The notes: generated by a model not told the origin, from the letters alone. Numbered from the stretch's first letter, positions 9,513-17,885 are shown. The stretch is DNA of 64,000 nucleotides from Filimonas sp. (GCA_017306865.1 JAFKHH010000018.1:62001-126000); one strand, 5' to 3'. Made by a program: numbers and translations.

Positions 9513-10112
9513 TTAGCTCAAAGATGCGCTGATCAGTTTCAAAAATTCATTACGCGTAATGTGGTTGTGCAGGAATTCGCCATCAAACGCAGAAGTAGTT
9601 GTAATAGAGTTCTGCTTTTGTACACCGCGCATCATCATACACAGGTGTTTTGCTTCTATTACCACCGCTACGCCGAGCGGGTTCAATGCTTCTTTAATTG
9701 CTTCCAGGATCTGCGATGTCAATCGTTCCTGTACTTGCAGGCGGCGAGAGTACACATCTACTACCCTTGCCAGTTTGCTCAGGCCTGTTATCCATCCGTT
9801 TGGAATGTACGCTATATGAGCTTTGCCGAAGAATGGCAACATGTGATGTTCACACATAGAATATAACTCTATGTCTTTTACTATGATCATCTCGCTTACG
9901 TCTTCCTTAAACTTAGCCGATTGTATAATCTCTACTGCATTCAACTCGTAGCCCTGCGTCAGGTATTGCATTGCTTTAGCCATGCGTTCAGGCGTTTTTA
10001 CAAGCCCTTCCCTGTCAGGATTTTCCCCAAGCAGTTGCAATGCTTCTTTATAGTTCGTTATAAGGCCACTCGTTACTTTCTCGTCGTATTGCTCCACTTT
10101 TCTATATGCCAT
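9513..10112 (-). CDS. folE: GTP cyclohydrolase I (type IA)
   Basis: FolE converts GTP to 7,8-dihydroneopterin triphosphate, the entry step of folate, biopterin and queuosine precursors. The 199-residue protein carries the zinc ligands Cys87 and His90 in [11 protein letters not shown] and Cys158 in KHLCMMMRG, plus the conserved [22 protein letters not shown] core. It is the last gene of a leftward run: PTPS homologue (11117), PTPS homologue (10546), then folE only 20 bases further. Coupling to two PTPS genes suggests that its product is channelled to tetrahydropterins as well as folate. Confidence 0.97.
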   Translation of the reverse strand: MAYRKVEQYDEKVTSGLITNYKEALQLLGENPDREGLVKTPERMAKAMQYLTQGYELNAVEIIQSAKFKEDVSEMIIVKDIELYSMCEHHMLPFFGKAHIAYIPNGWITGLSKLARVVDVYSRRLQVQERLTSQILEAIKEALNPLGVAVVIEAKHLCMMMRGVQKQNSITTTSAFDGEFLHNHITRNEFLKLISASLS

Positions 10113-10132
10113 GCTTTAAAATTTTTAAATGA

Positions 10133-10546
10133 TTATGCAGGATATTCCACAAAATTTCTTTCTGTTTCGTATAGTCTTACCTGTAGGTCCAGGTGGCTTT
10201 CTATCTTAGGGCGAAGTAGGTTATAGATCACGCGCGCTATATTCTCCGCCGTAGGATTAAGCTGTTTAAACTCCACCGTATCAAGATTCAGGTTGTGATG
10301 ATCAAAACGGTCAAGCACCTGCTCTTTGATAATATCGCTCAATATTTTCATGTCCATTACATAGCCCGTTAGTGCGTCCGGCTCTCCTACTACTTTCACA
10401 ACCAATTCGTAATTGTGGCCATGAAAGTTGGGATTATTACACTTGCCAAAAACACGGTCATTCTCTTCGTTCGTCCACGAGGGTACAAACAGGCGATGTG
10501 CTGCGTTAAAATGTTCCTTTCTATATACGGCAACTTTATTATTCAT
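10133..10546 (-). CDS. 6-pyruvoyl-tetrahydropterin synthase family protein (eukaryote-type motif)
   Basis: This 137-residue protein has the zinc ligands His17 (FNAAHRL), His42 and His44 (FHGHNYEL) and the candidate catalytic Cys36 in FGKCNNPN. That last motif closely resembles animal PTPS (GKCNNPNGHGHNY) rather than the shorter QueD pattern. PTPS removes triphosphate from dihydroneopterin triphosphate to give 6-pyruvoyl-tetrahydropterin; bacterial relatives also serve queuosine or folate synthesis. It lies 20 bases ahead of folE. Because a clear QueD is encoded at 24964, this copy may do a pterin-specific job, which is inference. Confidence 0.9.
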   Translation of the reverse strand: MNNKVAVYRKEHFNAAHRLFVPSWTNEENDRVFGKCNNPNFHGHNYELVVKVVGEPDALTGYVMDMKILSDIIKEQVLDRFDHHNLNLDTVEFKQLNPTAENIARVIYNLLRPKIESHLDLQVRLYETERNFVEYPA

Positions 10547-10548
10547 TA

Positions 10549-10708
10549 CTTCAAAGTTTCAGTGTTCCATTGTTTCAATGGTTTCAAAGGAACAATACAT
10601 AAATATACTATAATCTGTTTTCAATATTGCCGGCCAGGAAACCGCTCATCAATTCGCTCATGTCTCAATCTGAAACTTTGAAACAGTATGAAACTGATGA
10701 AACAATTT
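10549..10708. repeat. GTTTCAAAG-word repeats between the PTPS genes
   Basis: TTTCAGTGTTCCATTGTTTC-type words (10549-10593) face reverse-complement words around GAAACTTTGAAACAG (10671-10708), giving a loose inverted repeat. The same family fills the murD-mraY gap at 60320-60408. The right arm reaches the stop of the upstream PTPS gene. Confidence 0.65.
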
Positions 10709-11117
10709 ACTCTCCGAAATATTCTACATAAATGCGCGGCGTCTCATACAGCTTCACACAGTGCAGGTGTACATTCTCCGGCATAAAAGGTGCCAGTTGT
10801 TCCCATATACCTATTGCTATATTTTCTGTGCTGCACAGCTTGCCCTGCAGAAAATCAACATCCAGGTTCAGATTCTTATGATCCAGCTTCTCTATTACTT
10901 TTTCCCGGATCAGTTTGCTCAAATGTTTTACATTAACAAGAAAGCCCGTATCGGGGTCCACTTTGCCTTTTACTGTTACATACAGGTCAAAATTATGGCC
11001 ATGCCAGTTTGCATTGGCGCAGATACCAAATACTTCTTTATTTTTTTCTTCGCTCCAGTTGGGATTGTATAACTTATGAGCGGCATTAAAATGCTCAAGT
11101 CGGGTAAGATATACCAT
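10707..11117 (-). CDS. 6-pyruvoyl-tetrahydropterin synthase family protein (second copy)
   Basis: The 136-residue protein is a paralogue of the next gene. His14 (FNAAHKL), His39 and His41 (WHGHNFDL) bind zinc and Cys33 lies in FGICANAN. The ATG at 11117 is preceded by GAGGAG at ideal spacing; the frame could begin four codons earlier at a TTG, which is unlikely. Its promoter is seen 21 bases upstream. It leads the apparent PTPS-PTPS-folE transcript. The two copies differ clearly in sequence, so they may form a hetero-oligomer or use different substrates; neither can be decided here. Confidence 0.88.
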   Translation of the reverse strand: MVYLTRLEHFNAAHKLYNPNWSEEKNKEVFGICANANWHGHNFDLYVTVKGKVDPDTGFLVNVKHLSKLIREKVIEKLDHKNLNLDVDFLQGKLCSTENIAIGIWEQLAPFMPENVHLHCVKLYETPRIYVEYFGE

Positions 11118-11137
11118 GCTTCTCCTCAAAATTTTTG

Positions 11138-11145
11138 CAAAGTTA
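11138..11145 (-). promoter_or_regulatory. -7 element for the PTPS-folE run
   Basis: TAACTTTG on the minus strand matches TAnnTTTG and ends 21 bases before the ATG at 11117, with GAGGAG in between. This leaves a very short leader. No -33 TTG is seen at normal spacing. Confidence 0.6.
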
Positions 11146-11198
11146 ATTGAAGCAATGGAAATGCCCTAGTAGTGCTTGTCAGGAAAGTGTAGAAAGAA

Positions 11199-11354
11199 TT
11201 AGCGGGGATAGATCTCAACCGTCACACGGTTATGGTCGCGGTAAGTAGTTCTCTCACCACAACGCCAGCGTGCAGAAAAATAATTGGTTGCCAGCATAAT
11301 GCCCAGCCCTACACCAATAACCACTAACAGCAGATTTTTGAAAGCTTTAGACAT
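11199..11354 (-). CDS. Small single-pass membrane protein, unknown
   Basis: A 51-residue protein starting MSKAFKNLLLVVIGVGLG: a basic N-terminus, one hydrophobic segment at about residues 6-24, then a short hydrophilic tail with RWRCGERTTYRDH. I do not recognise a family. It lies between the PTPS gene and the divergent mqnB, with room for its own promoter. The chosen ATG at 11354 places the hydrophobic helix right after two lysines; ten more codons are open upstream. Small size makes this a moderate call. Confidence 0.5.
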   Translation of the reverse strand: MSKAFKNLLLVVIGVGLGIMLATNYFSARWRCGERTTYRDHNRVTVEIYPR

Positions 11355-11456
11355 ATTAAGTACAGATTGTATGCAATATAGCAAAATAGCCTCTCCCCGA
11401 AAGTATAATTATTATTCTAATACAGAAAGCGCTTTTTTACCGAACTTTGCGCCTCT

Positions 11457-12134
11457 ATGCATGTAGTTATTACGGCAGCTACTACAGGTGAGTGGACACC
11501 TGCCTCACAGGAAATAAACCCGGCTTTTTCCACACCGGGCAACCGCTTACGTGTATCCTTTCACCGTGGTGGTATAGGCATGTTAGCCACTGCATTTTCT
11601 ATAAGTAAGCTGATTGGGGAAGAAAAACCGGACCTGATAATACAGGCAGGCATTGCAGGCACGTTTGACGAGGCTATGGAATTAGGCGCAGTACTGGCCA
11701 TAGCAGATGAGTATATTGGTGACCTGGGCGTACAGGAAAACGGTGTGTGGAAAGACTTGTTCGATATGAAACTGGAAAGCCCGGATGACACTCCTTTTGA
11801 ACAAGGCGGCCTTCCTAATACATGGCTAAAAACACACAACCTGCTTTCACTCCCAACAGTAAAAGCTGTAACGATTAACGAAATTTCTACCGTCCCTGCA
11901 CGTATACAGCAGTTAAAGGAAAAGTATCATCCTGTTATAGAAAGCATGGAGGGTGCTGCGCTGCACTATGTATGCAGGCAAACGAATACGCCGTTTATAC
12001 AAATACGCGCGGTCAGTAATTATGTAGGCGAAAGGAACAAAGCAAACTGGCGTATGAAAGATGCTATTGTGAACCTGAATAAGGTATTGTTGAAATATAT
12101 TGAAGAACTGAAAAAAGTGAATGGTGAATGGTGA
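11457..12134 (+). CDS. mqnB: Futalosine hydrolase
   Basis: MqnB cleaves futalosine to dehypoxanthine futalosine in the alternative menaquinone pathway. The 225-residue protein belongs to the nucleoside phosphorylase/hydrolase fold. It shows the typical GIGMLATAFS, IQAGIAGTF and SMEGAALHYVC motifs, the last containing the catalytic-side glutamate. It is followed after 54 bases by mqnD, which fixes the pathway. A GAACTTTG close to the ATG may be a degenerate -7 element. The last five residues (VNGEW) are read from GTGAATGGTGAATGG, the left arm of an intergenic inverted repeat. Confidence 0.93.
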   Translation: MHVVITAATTGEWTPASQEINPAFSTPGNRLRVSFHRGGIGMLATAFSISKLIGEEKPDLIIQAGIAGTFDEAMELGAVLAIADEYIGDLGVQENGVWKDLFDMKLESPDDTPFEQGGLPNTWLKTHNLLSLPTVKAVTINEISTVPARIQQLKEKYHPVIESMEGAALHYVCRQTNTPFIQIRAVSNYVGERNKANWRMKDAIVNLNKVLLKYIEELKKVNGEW

Positions 12135-12186
12135 ATAGTCAAAGCAACAAGCTACGTTTTTCACCATTGACCATTGACAATTCACA
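12116..12186. repeat. GAATGGTGAATGG inverted repeat between mqnB and mqnD
   Basis: The left words GTGAATGGTGAATGGTGAA (12116-12134) are matched by TTCACCATTGACCATTGAC and what follows (12160-12186). The left arm lies inside mqnB and includes its stop; the right arm ends three bases before the mqnD ATG. The fold would put a stem at the mqnB/mqnD junction of a shared mRNA. Confidence 0.75.
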
Positions 12187-12188
12187 TT

Positions 12189-13034
12189 ATGAAATACTCT
12201 CTTGGCTTTAGCCCATGCCCGAATGATACATTCATTTTTGATGCATTGGTGAATAATAAGATTGATACAAAAGGCTTTTCTTTTGATGTAGTGTTAGAGG
12301 ATGTGCAAACGCTTAACAAATGGGCGATTGAGGGTAAGCTGGATTTCTCTAAGATCAGCTATGGTGTATTGCCGCTGGTACTGCAAACATACCGGTTGCT
12401 AAACAGTGGCGGTGCACTTGGCAAAGGCGTTGGCCCATTACTAATTACCAGTAAAGAGAACGCTGCAACAGAATCGTTTGACAATAGTACAAATGTCATT
12501 GCGATACCCGGAATAAATACTACGGCTCATTTGCTCTTTTCGCTAGCATATCCAAATGCGACGAATAAGACATTTAAAGTATTTAATGAAATTGAAGATG
12601 CGGTATTGCACAACGAGGTGCATGCAGGTGTGATCATTCACGAAAACCGTTTTACCTATCACCTGAAAGGGTTGCATAAGGTAGTAGACCTTGGTGACTA
12701 CTGGGAAAAAACAACCAATGCGCCTATTCCTTTGGGCGGTATTGTAGCTAAACGCAGCATACCATTTTCCATCACACAGCAGATAGATGCATTGATCAAA
12801 GAGAGTGTTGCGTATGCATATAAGCACCATCATGCGGAGCTGGCCGACTATGTAAAACAATATGCACAGGAGATGAGCGAGGATGTGATGCGTCAGCACA
12901 TCGACTTATATGTAAATGACTTTTCTGTTGAACTCGGTACAGATGGTAAGAAGGCAGTAGATACGTTATTGAATGTGTATGGTGAATTGCATCCTGAGGT
13001 AGAGATTAATAAAGGGACGATATATAGTGAATAG
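12189..13034 (+). CDS. mqnD: 1,4-dihydroxy-6-naphthoate synthase
   Basis: MqnD converts cyclic dehypoxanthine futalosine to 1,4-dihydroxy-6-naphthoate in futalosine-route menaquinone synthesis. The 281-residue product opens with the hallmark LGFSPCPNDTFIFDAL. It continues with ISYGVLPLVL, GVGPLLI, GINTTAHLLFSLAYP and HAGVIIHE, all typical of this periplasmic-binding-protein-like enzyme. The ATG at 12189 is preferred over an in-frame earlier start that would lie in the repeat arm. Genes for mqnA, mqnC and mqnE are not in the window. Confidence 0.95.
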   Translation: MKYSLGFSPCPNDTFIFDALVNNKIDTKGFSFDVVLEDVQTLNKWAIEGKLDFSKISYGVLPLVLQTYRLLNSGGALGKGVGPLLITSKENAATESFDNSTNVIAIPGINTTAHLLFSLAYPNATNKTFKVFNEIEDAVLHNEVHAGVIIHENRFTYHLKGLHKVVDLGDYWEKTTNAPIPLGGIVAKRSIPFSITQQIDALIKESVAYAYKHHHAELADYVKQYAQEMSEDVMRQHIDLYVNDFSVELGTDGKKAVDTLLNVYGELHPEVEINKGTIYSE

Positions 13035-13039
13035 AGCAT

Positions 13040-13115
13040 GTCAGTGGTGAGTAGTGAATCGTGAGTATATTTTATACTGCGCCTTCTTTCACAACTGACA
13101 ACTCACAACTCACCC
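13040..13115. repeat. TGAGT/ACTCA-word inverted repeat between mqnD and the photolyase gene
   Basis: GTCAGTGGTGAGTAGTGAA and following words at 13040-13067 face CACAACTGACAACTCACAAC and following words at 13088-13115. The element sits between converging genes. Its right arm covers the photolyase stop codon at 13110, so it may end transcription from both sides. Confidence 0.7.
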
Positions 13116-14420
13116 TTTCAACGCCTTACTATACACTTCCAAAGCGCGCTTCCTGGCTTCTTCATGCACAACCATTGGTGCGGGGTAAGCGGGCGTATCC
13201 AATTCTGGTACCCACTTCTTTATATACTTCTTGTCTTTGTCGAATTTCTCAGCCTGTAATGTGGGATTGAATACACGGAAATAGGGCGCGGCATCACACC
13301 CACAGCCAGCCGCCCATTGCCAGCCACCATTGTTGGCCGCATAATCATAGTCCAGTAACTTTTCCGCAAAGTAGGCTTCACCCCAACGCCAGTCAATAAG
13401 CAAATGCTTGGTAAGAAAGGATGCAACGATCATGCGTACACGATTGTGCATAAAACCAGTAGCATTCAACTCCCGCATGCCAGCATCTACAATAGGATAA
13501 CCGGTCTGCCCTTCACACCAGCGCTGAAAATCTTTTTCGCTGTAACTCCACTTAATGTGATCATACTCCTGCCTGAAAGCGCGGCCTTTGCGTACGTGTT
13601 CAAAATGCCATAAGATCATGTGATAAAAATCCCGCCAGATCAGTTCGTTTAGGAATACCTCGCTCAGTTCATTTGCCCTTGCTGCCAGCTCGCGTATGCT
13701 GATGGTACCAAAGCGCAAGTGCAAGCCTAAATGGCTGGTTCCGTGAATGCCCGGAAAATCCCGTTGTTCTTTATATTGGCTAATCAGCTCATCCCCTACA
13801 TCTGCTGCCGGCATGTTTATATCAGTTTGCTGAAACCCCATGCTTTCCAATGAAGGAATGTGATGAGGAGATTGCTGATAAAAATGAGCGGTGTATTTTC
13901 TTGTTGGATATGATTTGAGATAAAATTCTGTCAGTTTTGCTTTCCATTTTTTACTGTATGGCGTAAACACCGTATATGGCTTTCCATCATCTTTTACAAC
14001 CTCTGCACGGTCAAATATTACCTGGTCCTTCACCGTATAAAAAGTTGCTCCGTGCTTTTTCAAAAACACAGCAATGGTATTGTCCCTGTCTATGGCATAT
14101 TGTTCATAGTCGCGGGAGGCGAATACTTTTTCTATCGTATATTTTTCAACCAGTAACCTGAATACATTTTCCGGTGTATCATAATATACTTCCAACGAAC
14201 TTCCTTTTGCTTCCAGTTTCTCCTGCATTTTTACCAATACATCACGGATAAACTGCACGCGTGCATCTTTTTTATTTTCAAGATCATCCAGGATGTTTGT
14301 ATCAAAAATAAAAATGGGCACAACAGGGCGCTCACTTTTAAGGGCATGATATAAGGCGGCATTATCATTCAAACGCAGATCCCTGCGAAACCACATAATA
14401 TTTACTTTTGAACCTGCCAT
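13110..14420 (-). CDS. Deoxyribodipyrimidine photolyase (cryptochrome/photolyase family)
   Basis: The protein splits UV-induced pyrimidine dimers using light and reduced FAD. From the ATG at 14420 it has 436 residues, near the class I CPD photolyase length. The N-terminal antenna domain starts VNIMWFRRDLRLND. The FAD domain contains GIHGTSHLGLHLRFG, FLNELIWRDFYHMIL, GYPIVDAGMREL, MHNRVRMIVASFL and WQWAAGCGCDAAPYFRVFNP. These keep the Trp and Asn/Asp positions expected for a working photolyase. A cryptochrome role cannot be excluded from sequence. The open frame upstream of the chosen start has no family support. Confidence 0.93.
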   Translation of the reverse strand: MAGSKVNIMWFRRDLRLNDNAALYHALKSERPVVPIFIFDTNILDDLENKKDARVQFIRDVLVKMQEKLEAKGSSLEVYYDTPENVFRLLVEKYTIEKVFASRDYEQYAIDRDNTIAVFLKKHGATFYTVKDQVIFDRAEVVKDDGKPYTVFTPYSKKWKAKLTEFYLKSYPTRKYTAHFYQQSPHHIPSLESMGFQQTDINMPAADVGDELISQYKEQRDFPGIHGTSHLGLHLRFGTISIRELAARANELSEVFLNELIWRDFYHMILWHFEHVRKGRAFRQEYDHIKWSYSEKDFQRWCEGQTGYPIVDAGMRELNATGFMHNRVRMIVASFLTKHLLIDWRWGEAYFAEKLLDYDYAANNGGWQWAAGCGCDAAPYFRVFNPTLQAEKFDKDKKYIKKWVPELDTPAYPAPMVVHEEARKRALEVYSKALKG

Positions 14421-14929
14421 ATAACATTTTTTTGAAGAAGGATAGTTTTCAAATATAACCTGCATACAGGTTAAAAGAAAATACAACCGGGAATACTTTA
14501 TATTTCATTGTTGTCCGAGTGAAATTTATTTGCTTATTCAATTGTAAGCTTCCATTTGTCTACCGACGGTGTTACTTTTTGTCTTGATACAAAAAGTAAC
14601 CAAAAAAATCAAGGCTCCAGAAAAGCAGGCTAAAAATTGTCCTGCCCGCCGAAATCCATTGAACTCGCCGCTGACCGATTAAGTAGGTTAGCTACGCCTG
14701 GCTCAAACAGCAATGGATTTTTCCGGCGTTCATGACAATTTTCTTAACGCAGCTTTTCTGAGGCCGTACGTTTCTCTTAAAAAAGCTGACAAGAGAACTG
14801 CCCAATTTTAAATCCATTCTTTTTCGTCTACAATCCTTTCCGGGAAACGTTTACAGACAACTATCTATTGACTTTACCCGGACAGTAATGTTTATATTTA
14901 TTAAACCGCTACCATTTAAACTGATTTGT
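14421..14929. other. 509-base gene-free gap with a large structured repeat
   Basis: No supportable gene lies here. The middle is taken by the inverted-repeat element at 14571-14765. The right end contains TTGACTTTACCCGGACAG followed by TAATGTTTATA near 14868-14898, which could be a promoter for the small membrane protein. Confidence 0.6.
14571..14765. repeat. Compound inverted-repeat element (palindrome plus long hairpin)
   Basis: It opens with a perfect 12-base palindrome, GTTACTTTTTGT (14571-14582) and its complement (14589-14600). A much longer imperfect hairpin follows. The left arm at 14611-14661 (words AGGCTCCAGAAAAGC, AATTGTCCTGCCCGCCG, AAATCCATTG) pairs with the right arm at 14711-14765 (CAATGGATTTTTCCGGCG, CATGACAATTTTC, GCAGCTTTTCTGAGGCC). 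The loop contains ACTCGCCGCTGACCGATT and GGCTCAAACAG. I recall similar ACTTTTTG...CAAAAAGTAAC and CTCAAACAG sequences as dispersed elements in Bacteroidota, but could not check. There is no coding potential. Confidence 0.75.
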
Positions 14930-15250
14930 ATGAATCGTAAAACCCGTGGTTATGTTATTGTATCGCTAGCATTAAGCGCTATATCACTCATACTATCTGC
15001 AGTTATCAATATCAGAATTGCGCAACACTATTTTGCTACCACAGGTAAAACAAGAGCATTATTTGGCTTAATTGAATTATTCCACTTCGGCTACCAGTAT
15101 TACGTTTCCTTTATCGGTATCGGGGCTCTTATTTTCGCGCTCATTGCATTTCGGAGACAAACTAATAAATGGCGGGCATCTATAATCATTCTTGTATCCC
15201 TCTTTGCTATTGGTGTTGTATTTATACGTCCCTGGCATTTTTTTGTTTAG
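14930..15250 (+). CDS. Small multi-pass membrane protein, unknown
   Basis: The 106-residue product has a basic start (MNRKTRGY) and three likely membrane segments at about residues 8-28, 48-72 and 84-104, ending with RPWHFFV. I do not recognise a family. An earlier in-frame ATG at 14888 would add 14 residues, but it overlaps the putative promoter, so 14930 is preferred. A strong terminator follows three bases after the stop, supporting that it is a real transcribed gene. Confidence 0.6.
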   Translation: MNRKTRGYVIVSLALSAISLILSAVINIRIAQHYFATTGKTRALFGLIELFHFGYQYYVSFIGIGALIFALIAFRRQTNKWRASIIILVSLFAIGVVFIRPWHFFV

Positions 15251-15253
15251 TGC

Positions 15254-15293
15254 AAAATGAAACCGGCTGTCTTTCGACAGCCGGTTTCATTTT
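15254..15293. terminator. Bidirectional terminator
   Basis: Perfect 18-base arms (AAAATGAAACCGGCTGTC and complement) with a TTTC loop, AT-rich at both bases. It lies between the converging small membrane protein gene and the META lipoprotein gene. Confidence 0.85.
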
Positions 15294-15305
15294 ATCAGAA
15301 GATGA

Positions 15306-15737
15306 TTAGTTATTCATTACTTTAAAATCTGCGAGCAGTGTACCGTCTTCCTGGAATAGGAATAACCTTGCTCCTTCTACCTTATATTTATTTGCATTGG
15401 TTAATGCCTTGTTGAAAGCATCTTCAAACTTCATCGCATCGCCCTGGCAATACATTTGAGTAGAAGCGACTTTAAAAGAAATATGATCCCCTTTTGATAG
15501 CTCATAAGAACCTAACAGGTTATTGCAACCAAGAAAGCCGGCTATCCTTTTATCAGTTGACAGCTTAATAGATATAATACGCACGCCAGGTTTGGGATCA
15601 TAAGTAAGGCTACCGGCGTGTACCAGTTGCCATGCGGTGTTTACAAGCGTAGGGCTGGCAGATGATTTACGAGACATACATGAACTCAATAAAACAGTAA
15701 CAGCTATAGCTGCTAGCAGCAGGGTGTTTTTCTTCAT
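15306..15737 (-). CDS. META domain (HslJ-like) lipoprotein
   Basis: The 143-residue protein has a lipoprotein signal with lipobox LLSSC (Cys20), so it should be anchored in an envelope membrane. The rest is one META/HslJ domain: LVNTAWQLVHAG, the signature FLGCNNLLGSYEL near residue 70, and MYCQGDAMKFEDAFNKALTN, which resembles the MACPDME motif of the family. META proteins are associated with heat or antibiotic tolerance and envelope integrity, but no enzymatic role is known. It appears monocistronic. Confidence 0.85.
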   Translation of the reverse strand: MKKNTLLLAAIAVTVLLSSCMSRKSSASPTLVNTAWQLVHAGSLTYDPKPGVRIISIKLSTDKRIAGFLGCNNLLGSYELSKGDHISFKVASTQMYCQGDAMKFEDAFNKALTNANKYKVEGARLFLFQEDGTLLADFKVMNN

Positions 15738-15927
15738 ACAATTTTTATTTATGTGACAGAGGCTATTTGCTGATGATATTGAGCATAACCAACAAACGCT
15801 TTTTTGTTTAGTTCACCTGTTATAGCCAATAGTATGCCGTGTAGTAAAAGCATTACAACTACAAGGAAACATTAACGACAAGCCTGTATGAAAAATTTTA
15901 CAAAACGCAGCATGGTATAAAAAAGAA

Positions 15928-15953
15928 GAGGACGCATCAAATGATGCGCCCTC
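15928..15953 (-). terminator. Terminator after rpsA
   Basis: GAGGGCGCATCA pairs with TGATGCGTCCTC (one mismatch) around a two-base loop, followed on the minus strand by TTCTTTTTT. It lies 31 bases after the rpsA stop. Confidence 0.85.
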
Positions 15954-15984
15954 TGTATTTTGAGAAATCTGTTGATACCCGGGA

Positions 15985-17877
15985 TTAACCGTTACCTTCT
16001 TCTTTCTTCAATTTTTCTTTGATTTCAGCCAAAGCACCTAAGTCACCCAATGTAGCTTTTTCAACTTTACCCTGGATAGTTTTAACTGCTTTCTTAGTTT
16101 TATCAGCTTCAGCACGTGCTTCTTTCTTCACAGCTTCTTTTTCATCGGCTGCTGCTTGTTCCCAGATACGTGCGTGGCTAACTACGATGCGTTTTTCGTT
16201 GCGATCGAATTCGATCACTACAAATTGAGCAGTTTCGTCAGCGCCGATGCTCTTACCATCTTCTTTTGCAAGGTGACGGTTAGGAGCGAAACCTTCCAGG
16301 CCATAACCTAACTGAACGATAGCACCTTTGTCGTCTTTACGAGTAACAGTGCCTTCATGCAATGTACCTACGCCGAAAGTTTCTTCCAGCGTGTTCCAAG
16401 GATCTTCTTCCAGTTGTTTGTGTCCTAACTGCAGTTTGCGGTTTTCTTTATCGATGCTTAAGATAACAACATCGATAGATTCGCCAACTTTAGTGTATTC
16501 AGAAGGATGGTTGAAACGTTTTAACCAGCTAAGGTCGCTGATGTGGATCATACCACCGATACCTGGTTCCAGTTCCACAAACACACCGTACGGAGTGATG
16601 TTTTTCACCAAACCTTTGTGTTTGCTTCCTTCAGGGAATTTGTTTTCGATAGTGCTCCAAGGATCTTCAGTAAGCTGTTTGATAGACAGGCTCATTTTGC
16701 GAGCTTCTTTATCAAGTGTTACAACTTTAGCTTCATGCTCGTCGCCCAATTTGAAGAATTCTTTCGCATTGATCGGAGTATTAGCCCAAGTGATCTCAGA
16801 TACGTGTACCAGGCCTTCAACACCAGGTTGAATTTCAAGGAAAGCACCGTAATCTTCAATGTTCACTACTTTACCTTTTACGGTAGCGCTTTCGTGAATC
16901 CATTCAGGCAACACGTCCCAAGGATGTGGAGTCAATTGTTTCAAACCAAGGCTGATGCGGCGTTTGTCGTCGTCGAAGTCTAAAACAACCACGTTCAGTT
17001 TCTGATCCAGCTTCAATACTTCGCTTGGATGAGAGATACGGCCCCAACTGATGTCTGTGATATACAACAAACCATCTAAGCCACCCAGGTCCATGAAAGC
17101 ACCGAAGTCTGTGATGTTTTTCACAGTACCTTCCAATACTTGTCCTTTCTCCAGTTTGCTGATGATCTCTGCACGTTGTGCTTCGATATCGCTTTCGATC
17201 AAAGCTTTGTGAGATACTACGGCATTTTTGATAGCCTCGTTGATCTTCACAACTTTGAATTCCATTGTTTTGTTTACGAACTGATCGTAATCAGTAACAG
17301 GTTTAACGTCGATCTGAGAACCTGGTAAGAATGTTTCCATACCAAATACGTCTACGATCAAGCCACCTTTAGTTTTGCTGGTAACAGTACCTGTAACCAC
17401 TTCACCTGTTTTGTGAACCTCAACGATTCTTTCCCATGCACGGTGAATGCGCGCTTGTTTGCGGCTCAGGTGCAGGTGACCTTGCCTGTCTTCTTTCTCT
17501 ACAACCAGTACTTCTACTTCATCACCAATTTTTACGTTAGGGATGTCGCGGAATTCGTTCAGAGAGATCAAACCATCGCTTTTAAAACCGATGTTGATAA
17601 CAGCATCTGTTTTAGTCAATGCTACTACGCCACCTTTTACGATTTCACCATCTTCAATAGCGATGAAAGTGTTGTCGTAAACTTTGTCATACTTAGCTTT
17701 TTCGTCTGCAGCGTAATGAGAAACGTTACGTTTGTCAATGCTCCAGTCAAAATCATCATGCGCTGTAACAACAGGCGCCGCTACAGGTGCATTTGGTGTC
17801 GCAGTAGTAGCTTCAGCCGGAGCTGCGCTATCCTGAGCGTCTGCGTTTAAGTGTTTAACAATTAAATTTTGAAACAT
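15985..17877 (-). CDS. rpsA: 30S ribosomal protein S1
   Basis: S1 binds mRNA on the small ribosomal subunit and helps unfold structured leaders. The 630-residue protein has six S1 OB-fold repeats. These can be recognised by GEIVKGGVVAL, GEVVTGTVTSKTKGG, GQVLEGTVKNITDFGAF, ATVKGKVVNIEDYGAF, SKHKGLVKNITPYGVF and GTLHEGTVTRKDDKGA. An Ala/Pro/Thr-rich N-terminal extension of about 45 residues and a charged Lys/Glu C-terminal tail (residues about 575-630) are extra. The gene is alone, with a strong -7 element and a hairpin in its leader. Bacteroidota lack strong Shine-Dalgarno use, which makes S1 especially important; that link is general knowledge. Confidence 0.97.
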   Translation of the reverse strand: MFQNLIVKHLNADAQDSAAPAEATTATPNAPVAAPVVTAHDDFDWSIDKRNVSHYAADEKAKYDKVYDNTFIAIEDGEIVKGGVVALTKTDAVINIGFKSDGLISLNEFRDIPNVKIGDEVEVLVVEKEDRQGHLHLSRKQARIHRAWERIVEVHKTGEVVTGTVTSKTKGGLIVDVFGMETFLPGSQIDVKPVTDYDQFVNKTMEFKVVKINEAIKNAVVSHKALIESDIEAQRAEIISKLEKGQVLEGTVKNITDFGAFMDLGGLDGLLYITDISWGRISHPSEVLKLDQKLNVVVLDFDDDKRRISLGLKQLTPHPWDVLPEWIHESATVKGKVVNIEDYGAFLEIQPGVEGLVHVSEITWANTPINAKEFFKLGDEHEAKVVTLDKEARKMSLSIKQLTEDPWSTIENKFPEGSKHKGLVKNITPYGVFVELEPGIGGMIHISDLSWLKRFNHPSEYTKVGESIDVVILSIDKENRKLQLGHKQLEEDPWNTLEETFGVGTLHEGTVTRKDDKGAIVQLGYGLEGFAPNRHLAKEDGKSIGADETAQFVVIEFDRNEKRIVVSHARIWEQAAADEKEAVKKEARAEADKTKKAVKTIQGKVEKATLGDLGALAEIKEKLKKEEGNG

Positions 17878-17885
17878 AAAATATT

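Noticed and set aside
16328-16831. 167-codon open frame opposite rpsA
   Set aside because: Antisense to the S1 repeats; repeated composition follows the codon use of rpsA.
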